Source: Actinosynnema sp040640215
GTDB lineage: Bacteria; Actinomycetota; Actinomycetes; Mycobacteriales; Pseudonocardiaceae
Length of the DNA: 64,000 bases
Reading direction: 5' to 3'
NCBI RefSeq assembly: GCF_040640215.1
Contig: NZ_JBFABG010000001.1
Location: 1 to 64,000, forward strand
Shown here: positions 25,590 through 34,822 of the stretch, piece after piece
Numbering within the stretch: position 1 is the stretch's first letter
Layout of the letters: the number at the start of each line of letters is the position of its first letter
Program-made: the position numbers and the translations under genes
Notes under the pieces: generated by a model
What the model was told of the DNA's origin: nothing
Database searches by the model: none
Seen by the model: only the letters and a program-made list of their open reading frames with translations

Positions 25590-28478
25590 TCAGGCCACCA
25601 CTTCCAGCGACGACCCACCGCGCGCCTTGCGCACCCGCAACCGGGTCGGGATGCGCTGGCGCAGCTCCTCCACGTGCGACACCAGGCCGACCACGCGACC
25701 GCCGGCCCGCAACTCGTCCAATGTGGACATCACGAGTTCCAGCGCGCCCGCGTCGAGCGTGCCGAACCCCTCGTCGATGAACAGCGTGTCGAGCACCGCG
25801 CCGGCGGACACCACGTCGGACAGGCCGAGCGCCAGCGCCAGCGACGCCAGGAACGACTCGCCGCCGGACAGCGTCTTGGCCGGGCGCTGCCGACCCGAGT
25901 AGTCGTCCAGCACGTCCAGGCCCAGGCCGCCCCGGGTGCCGCGCGGCCCGGCCTCGACCGAGTGCACGAACCGGTAGCGCCCCTGGCTCATCCGCTCCAG
26001 CCGGGCGCTCGCGGCGACCGCGACCTCCTCCAGCCGGGCGGCCAGGACGTAGGTGCGCAGGGTCATCCGGTGCGCGTTCTGGCCCTGGCCGTTGATCACG
26101 TCGGTCAGCGCGTCCAGCTCGGCGTACGCCGCCGCCACCGGCTCCAGGCGCAGCCACCCGGCGGCGAGCTGCCCGGCCAGCTCACCGGCGCGGGCCAGCC
26201 GCCGACCGGCGGCGGCCCGCCCGGCGGCGGCCTGTTCGGCCTGGTCCCGGGCGGCCCGGTAGCCGGCCTCGGCGGCCGGCACGTCGAGCTCGGTGTCCGC
26301 GTCCACGTCGGGCAGCTCGGCCAGCACGGCCTCGGCGGTCAGCTTCGCGTCCTCGACCCGGCGGATGCGCGCCTCCAGGTCGGCGACGGCGGCGTCGGGC
26401 CGTGCGGCGGCCAGCGCTTCCGCCACGTCGGCGAAGCCCGCGCCGGCGGCCAGCCGGGACACCTCCACGCGCTGCTCGGCGAGCCGTTCCCCGTGCTCGG
26501 CGACGGCGGTGCGGCGCTCGGCCAGCGCGGTCAGCGCGTCGGCCAGGTCCAGCAGGTGGGCCCGCCGGGCGGTCACGTCGGCGAAGTCGCCGCGCGCGTC
26601 CTCCAGGCGGGCGGCGCGCTCCCGCACGGTCTCGGCCAGTTCGCGGTGGGACGCGGCCAGCTCGGCGGTCTCGCGTTCGAGGGCGGCCCGGGTCTCCTCG
26701 GCGGCCTCGACCCGGCGCTCCAGCGCGGCCAGCGCGTCGGCCCGCGCACCCCGTTCGGCGGCCACGGTCGCCACCGCGCGGTGCTCGGCGACCAGGGCCG
26801 CCGGGTCCTGGTCGCCGACCACGTCGCGCAGGGTCCTCACGCGGCTCGTCGCGTCCTGGAAGGTCTTCTCGGCGGCGGCGCGGCGGTCCTGCGCGACCTG
26901 CTCGACGGCGGTCGCGCGCTCCTCGTCGGCGGCGGTCACCGCGTCCGGCACCGGTTCGGCGGGCCGGGGGTGCTCGGCGGACCCGCACACCGGGCACGAC
27001 CCGCCCGCGCGCAGTTCCGCCGCCAGCTCCGCGGCCATGCCGCCCAGCCGCCGCTGCCGCACCCGCAACAGGACCTCCTTGGCCCGCTGCTGGACGTCGA
27101 CCGCGTCCCGCCGGGCGTCGTCGGCCCGGCGCAGGGCCTGGTCGGCGGCCGGCAGCTCGCGGGCCGCGCCGGCCTTCCCGGCCACGGCCTCCAGCCGGGC
27201 GGCGGCCAGCGCGGACTCCTCGGCGGCGGCACGGGCCGCCGCCAGCCGGTCCGGCACCTCGGCCAGCGCGGTGGCCAGCGTCGCCAGCCGTGCCCCGGCG
27301 GCCTGCTCGCGCTGCGCCAGGTCGGCCACCCGACGCCGGTCCTCGCGCTGCCGGCGGGCCTCGTCGGCCAGCGCGGTCAGCCCGCCCGCCTCCTCGCGGA
27401 AGCGCTCGCCGTCCGCGCGCAGCCCGGTGCTCTCCGCCACCCGGTAGCCGAAGGCCGCCACCGCGTCCGCCGCCGCGCGCTCCTGCGCCCGCACCCGGTC
27501 CACCGCCTGGTCCAGCCGCCGCACGCCCTCCTGCGCGGGCACCACGACCGACGCCCGGCGGGCCGCGTCGCGCTCCCGCACCCAGGACTGCCGGCGCGGC
27601 TCGGCCTCGGCGCAGCGCGCCAGGTCGGCCCGCGCGGCGCGCACCCGCCGCACCCGCTCGGACAACTCCTGCGCCTGCCGCCAGGCCGTCTCGGCACGGG
27701 CCCGCGATTCGGCGGCGAGCCCGGCTCGCGCGTCGGCGTCCCGGCTCGCCTCGTCCAGCCGCTTGAGCAGCGAGCTCAGCCACTCGTCGTCACCGCCGCC
27801 CTCGGGCGGCTCCTCGCCCGCGACCTCGGCCACCCGCTGCACCAGGTCGCGGTTGGCCCGGCCGAACTCGTCCAGCTCGCGCCGCTTCGCCAGCCGCCGC
27901 TCCCGGAACCACTTCTCGACGTCCAGGAACCGCTCGGTGCCGAAGAGCTTCTCCAGCAGCTTCTCCCGCTCCGCGGTCTCCGCCCGCAGGAAGTTCGCGA
28001 ACTCGCCCTGCGGCAGCAGCACCACCTGGAAGAACTGGTCGGCGGTCATCCCCAGCAGCGACTCGACCTCGCGGGCCACGTCGTCGATGCGGCTGTGCCC
28101 CTCGCCGTGCCACCCCTCCAGCCAGGTCAGCGACACCTTCGCCGGCTGGCGGGTCACGCCCTCGCCGCGCTTCTTCGGCCGGTCGTACTCGGGGCCGCGC
28201 ACCACCCGGAACCGCCGGCCGCGCACGGTCAGCTCCAGCACCACCTCCGTCGGCGTGTCCCGGTGCGCGTAGTCGCAGCGCAGCCGCTTCACCTGGCCGC
28301 GCGCCCCCGGCACCTTGCCGAACAGCGCGAACGCCACCGCGTCGAGCAAGGTCGTCTTGCCCGCGCCGGTGTCGCCGTGCAGCAGGAACAACCCGTCTGC
28401 GCCGAGCAGGTCGAAGTCGACCTCCTCACGACCGGGGTACGGGCCGAACGCGCTCACCGCCAGCCGGTGCAGCTTCAC
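25590..28478 (-). CDS. sbcC: Exonuclease subunit SbcC (Rad50-like)
   Basis: 962 residues. The N-terminal ATPase lobe has Walker A HGDTGAGKTT and starts VKLHRLAVSAFGPYPG. Two long Ala/Glu/Arg-rich coiled coils flank a zinc hook CPVCGSAEHPRP. The C-terminal lobe carries signature TLSGGESFLASLALALGLSD and Walker B LDTLFIDEGFGTLD. SbcC with SbcD forms the ATP-dependent nuclease that opens hairpins and cleans DNA ends. The GTG at 28478 overlaps the sbcD stop (GTGA), so translation is coupled. The length is normal for actinobacterial SbcC. Confidence 0.95.
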   Translation of the reverse strand: MKLHRLAVSAFGPYPGREEVDFDLLGADGLFLLHGDTGAGKTTLLDAVAFALFGKVPGARGQVKRLRCDYAHRDTPTEVVLELTVRGRRFRVVRGPEYDRPKKRGEGVTRQPAKVSLTWLEGWHGEGHSRIDDVAREVESLLGMTADQFFQVVLLPQGEFANFLRAETAEREKLLEKLFGTERFLDVEKWFRERRLAKRRELDEFGRANRDLVQRVAEVAGEEPPEGGGDDEWLSSLLKRLDEASRDADARAGLAAESRARAETAWRQAQELSERVRRVRAARADLARCAEAEPRRQSWVRERDAARRASVVVPAQEGVRRLDQAVDRVRAQERAAADAVAAFGYRVAESTGLRADGERFREEAGGLTALADEARRQREDRRRVADLAQREQAAGARLATLATALAEVPDRLAAARAAAEESALAAARLEAVAGKAGAARELPAADQALRRADDARRDAVDVQQRAKEVLLRVRQRRLGGMAAELAAELRAGGSCPVCGSAEHPRPAEPVPDAVTAADEERATAVEQVAQDRRAAAEKTFQDATSRVRTLRDVVGDQDPAALVAEHRAVATVAAERGARADALAALERRVEAAEETRAALERETAELAASHRELAETVRERAARLEDARGDFADVTARRAHLLDLADALTALAERRTAVAEHGERLAEQRVEVSRLAAGAGFADVAEALAAARPDAAVADLEARIRRVEDAKLTAEAVLAELPDVDADTELDVPAAEAGYRAARDQAEQAAAGRAAAGRRLARAGELAGQLAAGWLRLEPVAAAYAELDALTDVINGQGQNAHRMTLRTYVLAARLEEVAVAASARLERMSQGRYRFVHSVEAGPRGTRGGLGLDVLDDYSGRQRPAKTLSGGESFLASLALALGLSDVVSAGAVLDTLFIDEGFGTLDAGALELVMSTLDELRAGGRVVGLVSHVEELRQRIPTRLRVRKARGGSSLEVVA

Positions 28479-29614
28479 GAATCCCCCTCGCGCGCGGCGG
28501 CCGAGAGCGCTTCCCGCACCAGCTCCAGCTCCCGCCCGGCGGGCGGTTCGCCGCGCACGTCCTCCAGGAAGCAGCAGGCGATCTCCTCGTCCTCGCGCCC
28601 ACGCACCCGTTCGGCGAACCTCAGCCCGGTGTCGCGCCCGCCCTCCGGACGCCACTCCACGTGCACCGCGTGCGGGAACCGGACCTGCAAGCGCCGCAAC
28701 GCCTCAAGCGGTCGCACCCGGTCGGTCAGCACCACGGACAGGAAGTGGTCCTCCACCGCCGTGTGCGCCGGGTCCAGCAACAGGTCCTCCAGCTCACCGG
28801 ACGCGGTGGACAGCTCGCGCGGCACCGGCAGCAACCGGCGCTCCACGCCCGACAGCCCGGACGCGTCCAGCTCGGCCAGCCACACCGACTTCACGTGCCG
28901 CGCCTCGGAGAACGAGTAGGCCACCGGGCTGCCCGAGTACCTCAGGTGCTCGGCCAGCGTCTGCTGCCCGTGCAGGTGGCCGAGCGCCACGTAGTCGATG
29001 CCGTCGAACACCGCGCCGGACACGTCCTGCACGCCGCCCACCGCGATGGTCCGCTCCGACTCGCACGGCTCGCCGCCGGTCACGAACGCGTGCGCCAGCA
29101 CCACCGAGCGCCCGCCGCGCGCCGCCAGGTCGACCCGCACCCGGCGCATCGCCTCGGTCAGCACGGCCGCGTGCCCCCGGGACGCCACGCCCAGCGCGTG
29201 CCGCGCCGTGTCCGGTTCCAGGAACGGGATGCCGTACACCGCGACCGGGCCGTGCCGGTCCGCCAGCAGCACCGGCTCGTGCAGGTCCGCGATCCTGGTC
29301 CTCAGGTGCAGCCCGCCGGCCGCGGCGAACCCGCCGAACAGCCCGAGCCGCGCCGCCGAGTCGTGGTTGCCCGGGGTGATCACCACCCGCGCGCCGGCGG
29401 CCCGGATGCGCTCCAGCACCCGCGAGCACACCGCGACCGCCTCCGGGTTGGGCACCGCCCGGTCGAACAGGTCGCCGGACACCGCGACCACGTCGACCCG
29501 CTCGTCGGACACCAGGTCGGCCAGCCCGCCCAGCACCGATTCCTGCTCCACGAGCAGGTCCCGGCCGTGGAACGTGCGTCCCACGTGCCAGTCGGACGTG
29601 TGCAGCAACCTCAT
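28475..29614 (-). CDS. sbcD: Exonuclease subunit SbcD (Mre11-like)
   Basis: 379 residues. The metallophosphoesterase motifs are all present: HTSDWHVGRTFHGRD at the N-terminus, VSGDLFDRAVPN, TPGNHDSAARL, VVLAHAFVTGG and YVALGHLHGQQ. These bind two metal ions for the nuclease reaction. The capping domain follows. ATG at 29614 starts directly with MRLLHTSDWH. The operon sbcD-sbcC is divergent from rmuC, separated by 99 bases. Confidence 0.96.
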   Translation of the reverse strand: MRLLHTSDWHVGRTFHGRDLLVEQESVLGGLADLVSDERVDVVAVSGDLFDRAVPNPEAVAVCSRVLERIRAAGARVVITPGNHDSAARLGLFGGFAAAGGLHLRTRIADLHEPVLLADRHGPVAVYGIPFLEPDTARHALGVASRGHAAVLTEAMRRVRVDLAARGGRSVVLAHAFVTGGEPCESERTIAVGGVQDVSGAVFDGIDYVALGHLHGQQTLAEHLRYSGSPVAYSFSEARHVKSVWLAELDASGLSGVERRLLPVPRELSTASGELEDLLLDPAHTAVEDHFLSVVLTDRVRPLEALRRLQVRFPHAVHVEWRPEGGRDTGLRFAERVRGREDEEIACCFLEDVRGEPPAGRELELVREALSAAAREGDS

Positions 29615-29713
29615 GACCGCCCACGCTAGGGGTGATCACCGGCAGAACCCCGCCATCCGACCCGGCGTGTCGCTCGAACGTGTGATCGGGTCGACGTGCG
29701 CGATGATCGGGAC

Positions 29714-30649
29714 ATGACGGAGGTCCTCAGCACGGCGGCGGTGGTCGTGGCGCTCCTGCTCGCCGGTGCCCTGGTGTTCCTGTGGCGGCTCTACCAGGAC
29801 GGGGTGCGGCGCGTCGACGCCGCGCTCGCGGCCGTGCAGCGCGAGCGGGAGCGCGGCGACGCGACCCGGGTCGCGCTCCAGCGCTACGAGGTGGCGTTCT
29901 CGTCGATCAGCGGGCGCGGCGAGCTCGGCGAGCAGGTCCTGGTGGAGACCGCGCGGGCGCTCGGGCTGCGCGAGGGCGTGCACTTCCGGCTCCAGGTCGA
30001 CGTGGCCGGCGGCGGCGCGGTGCGGCCCGACCTGGTGCTGGACGTCGGCGGCGGCCGGCAGGTGCCGGTGGACGCGAAGATGAGCATGGCGACCTGGGCG
30101 GAGGCGGTGGAGACCGACGACCCCGCCGAACGGGCCGACGCGCTGCGCGTGCACGTGCGCAACATCCGCTCGCGGGCCGCCGAGCTGGCCGGCAAGGGCT
30201 ACCAGCGCTGGGCGGACGCGATCTACGGGACGATCATGTTCGTGCCCAACGACGGCGCGGTGGTCGCCGCCCTGGACACCGACCCGGAGCTGCTGCGCTG
30301 GCTGCTGGACCGGCGGATCTTCCTGTGCGGGCCGACCGGGTTCGCGGTGATCGCCTCGGCCGCGATGTTCGCCGTGACCGACCGCGCGCTGGCCGACGAC
30401 GTGGAGCAGGTGCGCGCGCAAGCCTCCAGCGCGCACCGCGCGGCGGACAGCGCCATCGACGCCGTGAACCTGTCCAGCACCCACCTCCAGCGGTTCCTGT
30501 CCGCGCGCCGCCGCGAGCTGGACGCGCTGGAGGGTTTCCGGTCGGCGGTGGAGCCGTTGACGGCCGCGTCGGCCAGTCCGACACCCATCGGGGTCGTCCG
30601 ACGGACTGATGAAGGTGTCAGTGCACCCTTGGACGCCCGCGAGGCGTAA
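29714..30649 (+). CDS. rmuC: DNA recombination protein RmuC
   Basis: 311 residues. An N-terminal membrane helix (STAAVVVALLLAGALVFLWRL) and a short coiled coil precede the RmuC nuclease-like domain: GRGELGEQVLVETARALGL, RPDLVLDVGGGRQVPVDAKM, HVRNIRSRAAELAGKGYQ and TIMFVPNDGAVVAALD. The E-x-PD-x-VDAK pattern is the PD-(D/E)xK fold. RmuC limits recombination at inverted repeats in E. coli. Its position next to sbcCD, whose product attacks hairpins at inverted repeats, is consistent. ATG at 29714 (MTEVLSTAA) was chosen over an upstream GTG because the helix starts directly after it. The protein is shorter than E. coli RmuC, lacking most of the long coiled coil. Confidence 0.93.
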   Translation: MTEVLSTAAVVVALLLAGALVFLWRLYQDGVRRVDAALAAVQRERERGDATRVALQRYEVAFSSISGRGELGEQVLVETARALGLREGVHFRLQVDVAGGGAVRPDLVLDVGGGRQVPVDAKMSMATWAEAVETDDPAERADALRVHVRNIRSRAAELAGKGYQRWADAIYGTIMFVPNDGAVVAALDTDPELLRWLLDRRIFLCGPTGFAVIASAAMFAVTDRALADDVEQVRAQASSAHRAADSAIDAVNLSSTHLQRFLSARRRELDALEGFRSAVEPLTAASASPTPIGVVRRTDEGVSAPLDAREA

Positions 30650-30690
30650 TAGAGTGTGTGGCCGGAGTCGGAGCCGAACGAGGAGTGGGC

Positions 30691-31458
30691 GTGACCGCTG
30701 CAACGCGCGAGCCGGAGGACGAGGAACTCGACCCCGTCCGCTGGAACGACCGCGCCCTCTTCGGCACCTTCCGCGGGCTGCCCTGGTGGGCGGCGGTGCT
30801 CGGGACGTTCGTATTCGCCATCATCGGCACGTACGTCGACGTGAGCTCGGCCGAGAAGACCGTGGGCTGGGTGTTCGCCATCACGTTCTTCCTGGGCGCG
30901 GTGGGCGCGGTGGTGTTCGTGGAGCGCCGGTCGATGTTCGGGCCGATCGTGCAGCCGCCGCTGGTCCTGGCCATCGTGGTGCCGCTGGTCGTGATCTTCA
31001 CGCAGGGCGTACCGGACGGCGGCCTGCCGTCGATCGGGCTGAACCTGGGCAAGCCGCTGATCGACGGTTTCCCCGCGATGGCGCTCACGACGGCGTGCAC
31101 GGTGATCCTCGGGATCGTGCGGGTGACGATCCAGAAGGACCCGAACCGGCCCACCCGGGACGAGGTCCGCGAGGCCGAGGACGACGTGCGCGCCGCCAAG
31201 GACGACGTGCGCGCCGCCAAGCGCCGGCCGGAGAAGCCCGCGCCGGAGGACCGCCCCCAGCGCTCGCGCGAGACCGCCTCCCGGGACCGCGAGGCCGCGC
31301 GCGACGAGGACCGCCCGCGCCGCAAGCCCGCCCCGGACGGCGAGGACCGCCCGAAGCGGCCCCGCCCGCAGTCCGGCGACCGGCCGCGCCGGCCCCGGGA
31401 GCAGGGCAAGGACGGTCGCACCCCCCAGCGCCGCCCCCGCCCGCGCGACGAGGACTGA
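30691..31458 (+). CDS. Membrane protein with DUF6542-type domain and basic tail
   Basis: 255 residues. After an acidic N-terminus (REPEDEELDPVRWNDRALFG) come four hydrophobic helices (LPWWAAVLGTFVFAIIGTYV; TVGWVFAITFFLGAVGAVVF; LVLAIVVPLVVIFTQGV; MALTTACTVILGIVRVTI). The last 90 residues are a low-complexity Arg/Pro/Glu tail with the repeat DDVRAAK-DDVRAAK. The membrane part resembles the actinobacterial DUF6542 domain as I recall it; function unknown. The GTG at 30691 has AGGAG at 30681-30685, better than the upstream alternative. The charged tail would lie in the cytoplasm and may contact nucleic acid or other proteins, which is speculation. Confidence 0.75.
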   Translation: MTAATREPEDEELDPVRWNDRALFGTFRGLPWWAAVLGTFVFAIIGTYVDVSSAEKTVGWVFAITFFLGAVGAVVFVERRSMFGPIVQPPLVLAIVVPLVVIFTQGVPDGGLPSIGLNLGKPLIDGFPAMALTTACTVILGIVRVTIQKDPNRPTRDEVREAEDDVRAAKDDVRAAKRRPEKPAPEDRPQRSRETASRDREAARDEDRPRRKPAPDGEDRPKRPRPQSGDRPRRPREQGKDGRTPQRRPRPRDED

Positions 31459-31585
31459 CCCTCCCGACCACAGCCCGAACGCGGCCCGCCGGCTGCCCGA
31501 CGCGCACCGGCGGCAGCGCCCTCGGCGGGTCCCGACCCGGCCCCGGGCCTTCCGCCTCGTCCGCCCGATCACCCCGGGCAGCGGA

Positions 31586-31620
31586 AGGCCCCCGCTGCGC
31601 ACGCGGCGCGACGGGGGCCT
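31586..31620. terminator. Terminator between convergent genes before ispH
   Basis: A 9-bp stem, 31586-31594 with 31612-31620, with further GC pairing inside the loop, lying between the convergent membrane-protein and ispH genes. Confidence 0.65.
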
Positions 31621-31636
31621 GCGACAGCTCGGCGGG

Positions 31637-32581
31637 TCAGCGCACCATGTCCTTGCGGAGCTCGCGGGGCAGCGCGAAGGCGATCTTCTCGTTCGCGGTG
31701 GTGATCTCCTCGACGTCGCCGTAGCCGTGCCCGGCCAGGAACTCCAGGAGCTCCATCACCAGGATGTCCGGCACCGACGCGCCCGAGGTCACGCCGACCG
31801 TCGCCACGCCCTCCAGCCACGCGAGGTCGACCTCTTTCGCGTAGTCGATCAGGTACGAGGCGCGCGCGCCCGCCTGCAACGCGACCTCGACCAGCCGCAC
31901 CGAGTTGGACGAGTTCTTCGAGCCGACCACGAGCACCAGGTCGCACTGCGGGGCCATCGTCTTCACGGCCGTCTGCCGGTTGGACGTGGCGTAGCAGATG
32001 TCGTCCGACGGGGGCTCCTGCAAGTCCGGGAACCGGTCCTGCAACTGCCGCACCCGGATCATGGTCTCGTCCACCGACAGCGTCGTCTGGGACAGCCAGA
32101 CCACCTTGGACGGATCGCGCACGACGACCTTGTCCACGTCGGCCGCGGTGTCCACGAGCTGGATGTGGTCCGGGGCCTCGCCCGCCGTGCCCTCGACCTC
32201 CTCGTGTCCTTCGTGGCCGATCAGCAGGATGTCGTAGTCCTCGCGCGCGAAGCGCTTGGCCTCGTTGTGGACCTTGGTCACCAGCGGGCAGGTGGCGTCG
32301 ATGGTGCGCAGCCCCCGGTCGGCCGCCTCCTGGTGCACCATCGGCGACACGCCGTGCGCGGAGAACACCACGAGCGCGCCCTCGGGCACCTCGTCGGTCT
32401 CGTCCACGAAGATCGCACCGCGGTCGGACAGGGTCTCCACGACGTGCTTGTTGTGGACGATCTCCTTGCGCACGTACACCGGGGCCCCGTACTGCTCAAG
32501 CGCCTTCTCGACGGTGACGACCGCGCGGTCCACACCGGCGCAGTAACCGCGCGGCTTGGCCAGGAGCACTCGCTTGTCCAT
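31637..32581 (-). CDS. ispH: 4-hydroxy-3-methylbut-2-enyl diphosphate reductase
   Basis: 314 residues. Last enzyme of the MEP pathway, reducing HMBPP to IPP and DMAPP with a 4Fe-4S cluster. The three cluster cysteines are visible in KPRGYCAGVDRAV (Cys14), DATCPLVTKVH and DDICYATSNRQ. EIVHNKHVVETL and FSAHGVSP are the usual substrate-site segments (HN and AHG), and VGSKNSSNSVRLVEVA completes the set. ATG at 32581 starts MDKRVLLAKPRGYC, the canonical N-terminus; longer frames upstream are not conserved. It is divergent from the lipid-droplet protein gene, an arrangement also seen in mycobacteria next to xseA-xseB. Confidence 0.97.
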   Translation of the reverse strand: MDKRVLLAKPRGYCAGVDRAVVTVEKALEQYGAPVYVRKEIVHNKHVVETLSDRGAIFVDETDEVPEGALVVFSAHGVSPMVHQEAADRGLRTIDATCPLVTKVHNEAKRFAREDYDILLIGHEGHEEVEGTAGEAPDHIQLVDTAADVDKVVVRDPSKVVWLSQTTLSVDETMIRVRQLQDRFPDLQEPPSDDICYATSNRQTAVKTMAPQCDLVLVVGSKNSSNSVRLVEVALQAGARASYLIDYAKEVDLAWLEGVATVGVTSGASVPDILVMELLEFLAGHGYGDVEEITTANEKIAFALPRELRKDMVR

Positions 32582-32645
32582 GCCACCAGGGTACGGGCGG
32601 GCCGGCGGTAGGCATCCGCAGCCCGACTGCGGCAGGCTAGAGGCC

Positions 32646-33155
32646 ATGAAGCCACTTCCGCTGCCCGTCCGCCTCGCCGCGGGACTGGCGGTCACCGCCG
32701 TCGAGCAGGCCCGGAAGCTCCCGCGACAACTCTCGGGGCTGCCGGTCACCGTGGTCAGCGAGGCGCTGCAACTGTCGATGCGCATCCAGCAGCAGGTGAC
32801 GGAACTCGCAATCAAGGGTGACGACGCGCTCGCCGGGCTGCGCGCGGCCGAGGAGGAACCGGAGTGGGCCACGTTCGACGAGGACGACGTGCCCGCCGGT
32901 GAAACCCCTGGTGAGACGGACGAGGACCCGTGGGAGGCCGAGGAGCACGCGCTGGCCGCCGACGAGCAGACCGCGCCGCCGGACGTGCTGCCGAACTACG
33001 ACGAGCTGACCTTGCCGCAGTTGCGGGCCCGCCTGCGCACGCTGTCGCCGGAGGAGCTGGAGCAGCTCCTCCGGCACGAGCGCGCGCACGCGGCCCGGCC
33101 GGAGTTCACCGGCATGCTGGCCCGGCGGATCGCGAACCTCGACGCCCAGCCGTGA
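32646..33155 (+). CDS. Conserved actinobacterial protein, lipid droplet-associated type
   Basis: 169 residues. The N-terminal 60 residues form amphipathic helices (LPVRLAAGLAVTAVEQARKLPRQ; VVSEALQLSMRIQQQVTELA). The centre is acidic and disordered. The C-terminus (LPNYDELTLPQLRARLRTLS) looks like a small SAP/Rho-N-type helical motif. Its position between ispH and xseA matches mycobacterial Rv1109c, a family annotated as lipid droplet-associated. It may coat hydrophobic surfaces; the evidence here is family and position only. ATG at 32646 follows AGAGGCC. Confidence 0.7.
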   Translation: MKPLPLPVRLAAGLAVTAVEQARKLPRQLSGLPVTVVSEALQLSMRIQQQVTELAIKGDDALAGLRAAEEEPEWATFDEDDVPAGETPGETDEDPWEAEEHALAADEQTAPPDVLPNYDELTLPQLRARLRTLSPEELEQLLRHERAHAARPEFTGMLARRIANLDAQP

Positions 33156-33180
33156 CCCCAGAAGTGAGCACCGACACCCC

Positions 33181-34434
33181 GTGACTGACGAGAAGTCCAG
33201 CCCCGAGAACCCCTGGCCGGTCCGCACGGTCGCGCGCAAGATCTTCGACTGGATCAACCGCCTCGGCGACGTGTGGGTGGAGGGCCAGGTCACCCAGCTC
33301 AGCGCGCGACCCGGCACGACCACCGCGTTCCTGACCCTGCGCGACCCGTCGGTGGACATGTCCATGACGCTGACCGCGTCGGTCGCCCTGGTCCGCGACC
33401 TCCAGCTCACCGAGGGCAGCCGGGTCGTGGTGCACGGCAAGCCCAACTTCTTCCCCAACCGGGGCACGCTGAGCCTGCGCGTGGACGAGATCCGCGCGGT
33501 CGGCATCGGCGAGCTGCTGGCGCGCATCGAGCGGCTCAAGAAGCTGCTCGCCGCCGAGGGCCTGTTCGACCCGCGCCGCAAGCGCCGGCCGCCGTTCCTG
33601 CCGAACAAGGTCGGGCTCGTCACCGGGCGCGCGTCGGCGGCCGAGCGGGACGTGCTGACCAACGCCCGCAACCGCTGGCCGGGCGCGCGCTTCCGGGTGG
33701 TCAACGTCGCGGTGCAGGGCCCCCTGGCGGTGCCGCAGATCCTCACCGCACTGTCGACTCTGGACCGCGACCCCGAGGTGGACGTGATCGTCCTGGCGCG
33801 CGGCGGCGGCAGCGTGGAAGACCTGCTGCCGTTCTCCGACGAGGCGCTGTGCCGCGCCGTGTCGCAGGCCCGCACGCCGGTGGTGTCCGCGATCGGCCAC
33901 GAGCCGGACAGCCCGCTGGTGGACCACGTGGCGGACCTGCGCTGCTCGACGCCGACCGACGCGGGCAAGCGGGTCGTGCCCGACGTGGCCGAGGAAACCC
34001 GGAAGGTCCGGCAGCTCCGCGACCGCAGCCGGCGCGCGCTGCGCGGGTGGGTGGACCGGGAACGCGGGCTGCTCACCTCGTTGCGCAGCCGACCTGCGCT
34101 TTCCGACCCGCACGGCCCGTTGGACCGGTGGGCGCAGGACGTCGACCAGTGGCGCGAGCGGGGGCGGCGGGCGATCCGCAACCGACTCGATTCAGAGCGG
34201 TCCGGGCTGATCGCGACCACCGCGCGCTTGACGACCCTCGGACCTGCCGCCACGCTGGCGCGTGGGTACGCCGTGGTGCAGCTCGTGACCCCCGACGGGG
34301 TGGACGGGGTGCTCCGGTCGGTCTCCGACGCGCCGGCGGGTGCCCACCTCCGGGTGCGGGTCGCGGACGGCGCGGTGCACGCGGTCGTCCGGGAAGCCGA
34401 GGAAGGAGGCGGTGGTGCCGAATCCGGCGCGTGA
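33181..34434 (+). CDS. xseA: Exodeoxyribonuclease VII large subunit
   Basis: 417 residues. An N-terminal OB-fold (WVEGQVTQLSARPGTTTAFLTLRD) binds single-stranded DNA. The catalytic core has VGLVTGRASAAERDVL, VNVAVQGPLAV, VIVLARGGGSVEDLLPFSDE and SAIGHEPDSPLVDHVAD, followed by a helical C-terminal region shorter than in E. coli. With XseB it degrades single-stranded DNA to oligonucleotides. The GTG at 33181 starts MTDEKSSPENPW. Unusually, the small subunit gene does not follow directly: a 135-residue gene lies between xseA and xseB. Confidence 0.95.
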   Translation: MTDEKSSPENPWPVRTVARKIFDWINRLGDVWVEGQVTQLSARPGTTTAFLTLRDPSVDMSMTLTASVALVRDLQLTEGSRVVVHGKPNFFPNRGTLSLRVDEIRAVGIGELLARIERLKKLLAAEGLFDPRRKRRPPFLPNKVGLVTGRASAAERDVLTNARNRWPGARFRVVNVAVQGPLAVPQILTALSTLDRDPEVDVIVLARGGGSVEDLLPFSDEALCRAVSQARTPVVSAIGHEPDSPLVDHVADLRCSTPTDAGKRVVPDVAEETRKVRQLRDRSRRALRGWVDRERGLLTSLRSRPALSDPHGPLDRWAQDVDQWRERGRRAIRNRLDSERSGLIATTARLTTLGPAATLARGYAVVQLVTPDGVDGVLRSVSDAPAGAHLRVRVADGAVHAVVREAEEGGGGAESGA

Positions 34435-34822
34435 GCCCACGTTCCTGCCCTTGACGACGGCCGCCGCCGGCAGCGCGGACGACGACGGCGCGCGCACGGT
34501 GCGTGACCGGGCGGAGGCGGCGGACCGCGCCGCGGCGGACTGCTGGCTGTCCCTGGTGGCGGGTTGCACGTCCGGCGGCCAGGCGTTGGCCGACCGGCTG
34601 CGCGACCTGTCCGAGGCGACCTGCGACTACGCCGGGGTGCGCTGGTGGCAGTCGCACGGCCTGGTGCACCGCAGGCGCGTCGAGGAGGCCGAGCGCCGCC
34701 TCGACGACGCGGTGCGGGAAGGTGACGGAGCCGAGTTCGCGGAGGCGTTCGTCGGCTACGACCAGGCCGTGGCGACCGTCGTGGTGCACGTCCGGAACCG
34801 ATTGGGGAAGCTGTCCAGGTGA
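34415..34822 (+). CDS. Uncharacterised helical protein between xseA and xseB
   Basis: 135 residues, mostly helical and without recognised domain. Residues 27-60 are rich in Ala and Arg, with two cysteines (AADCWLSLVAGCTSGG). RVEEAERRLDDAVREGDGAEFAEAFVGYDQ looks like a helical hairpin. The GTG at 34415 has GGAGG at 34405-34409 and overlaps the xseA end by 20 bases. The stop overlaps the xseB start by four bases (GTGA). The gene is therefore embedded in an exonuclease VII operon and co-translated with both subunits. A role as an added accessory of the nuclease is possible but unproven. Confidence 0.7.
   Translation: MPNPAREPTFLPLTTAAAGSADDDGARTVRDRAEAADRAAADCWLSLVAGCTSGGQALADRLRDLSEATCDYAGVRWWQSHGLVHRRRVEEAERRLDDAVREGDGAEFAEAFVGYDQAVATVVVHVRNRLGKLSR

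Noticed and set aside
25395..28919. 1174-codon plus-strand open frame opposite sbcC
   Set aside because: Shadow of sbcC, whose Walker motifs and zinc hook are unambiguous on the minus strand.
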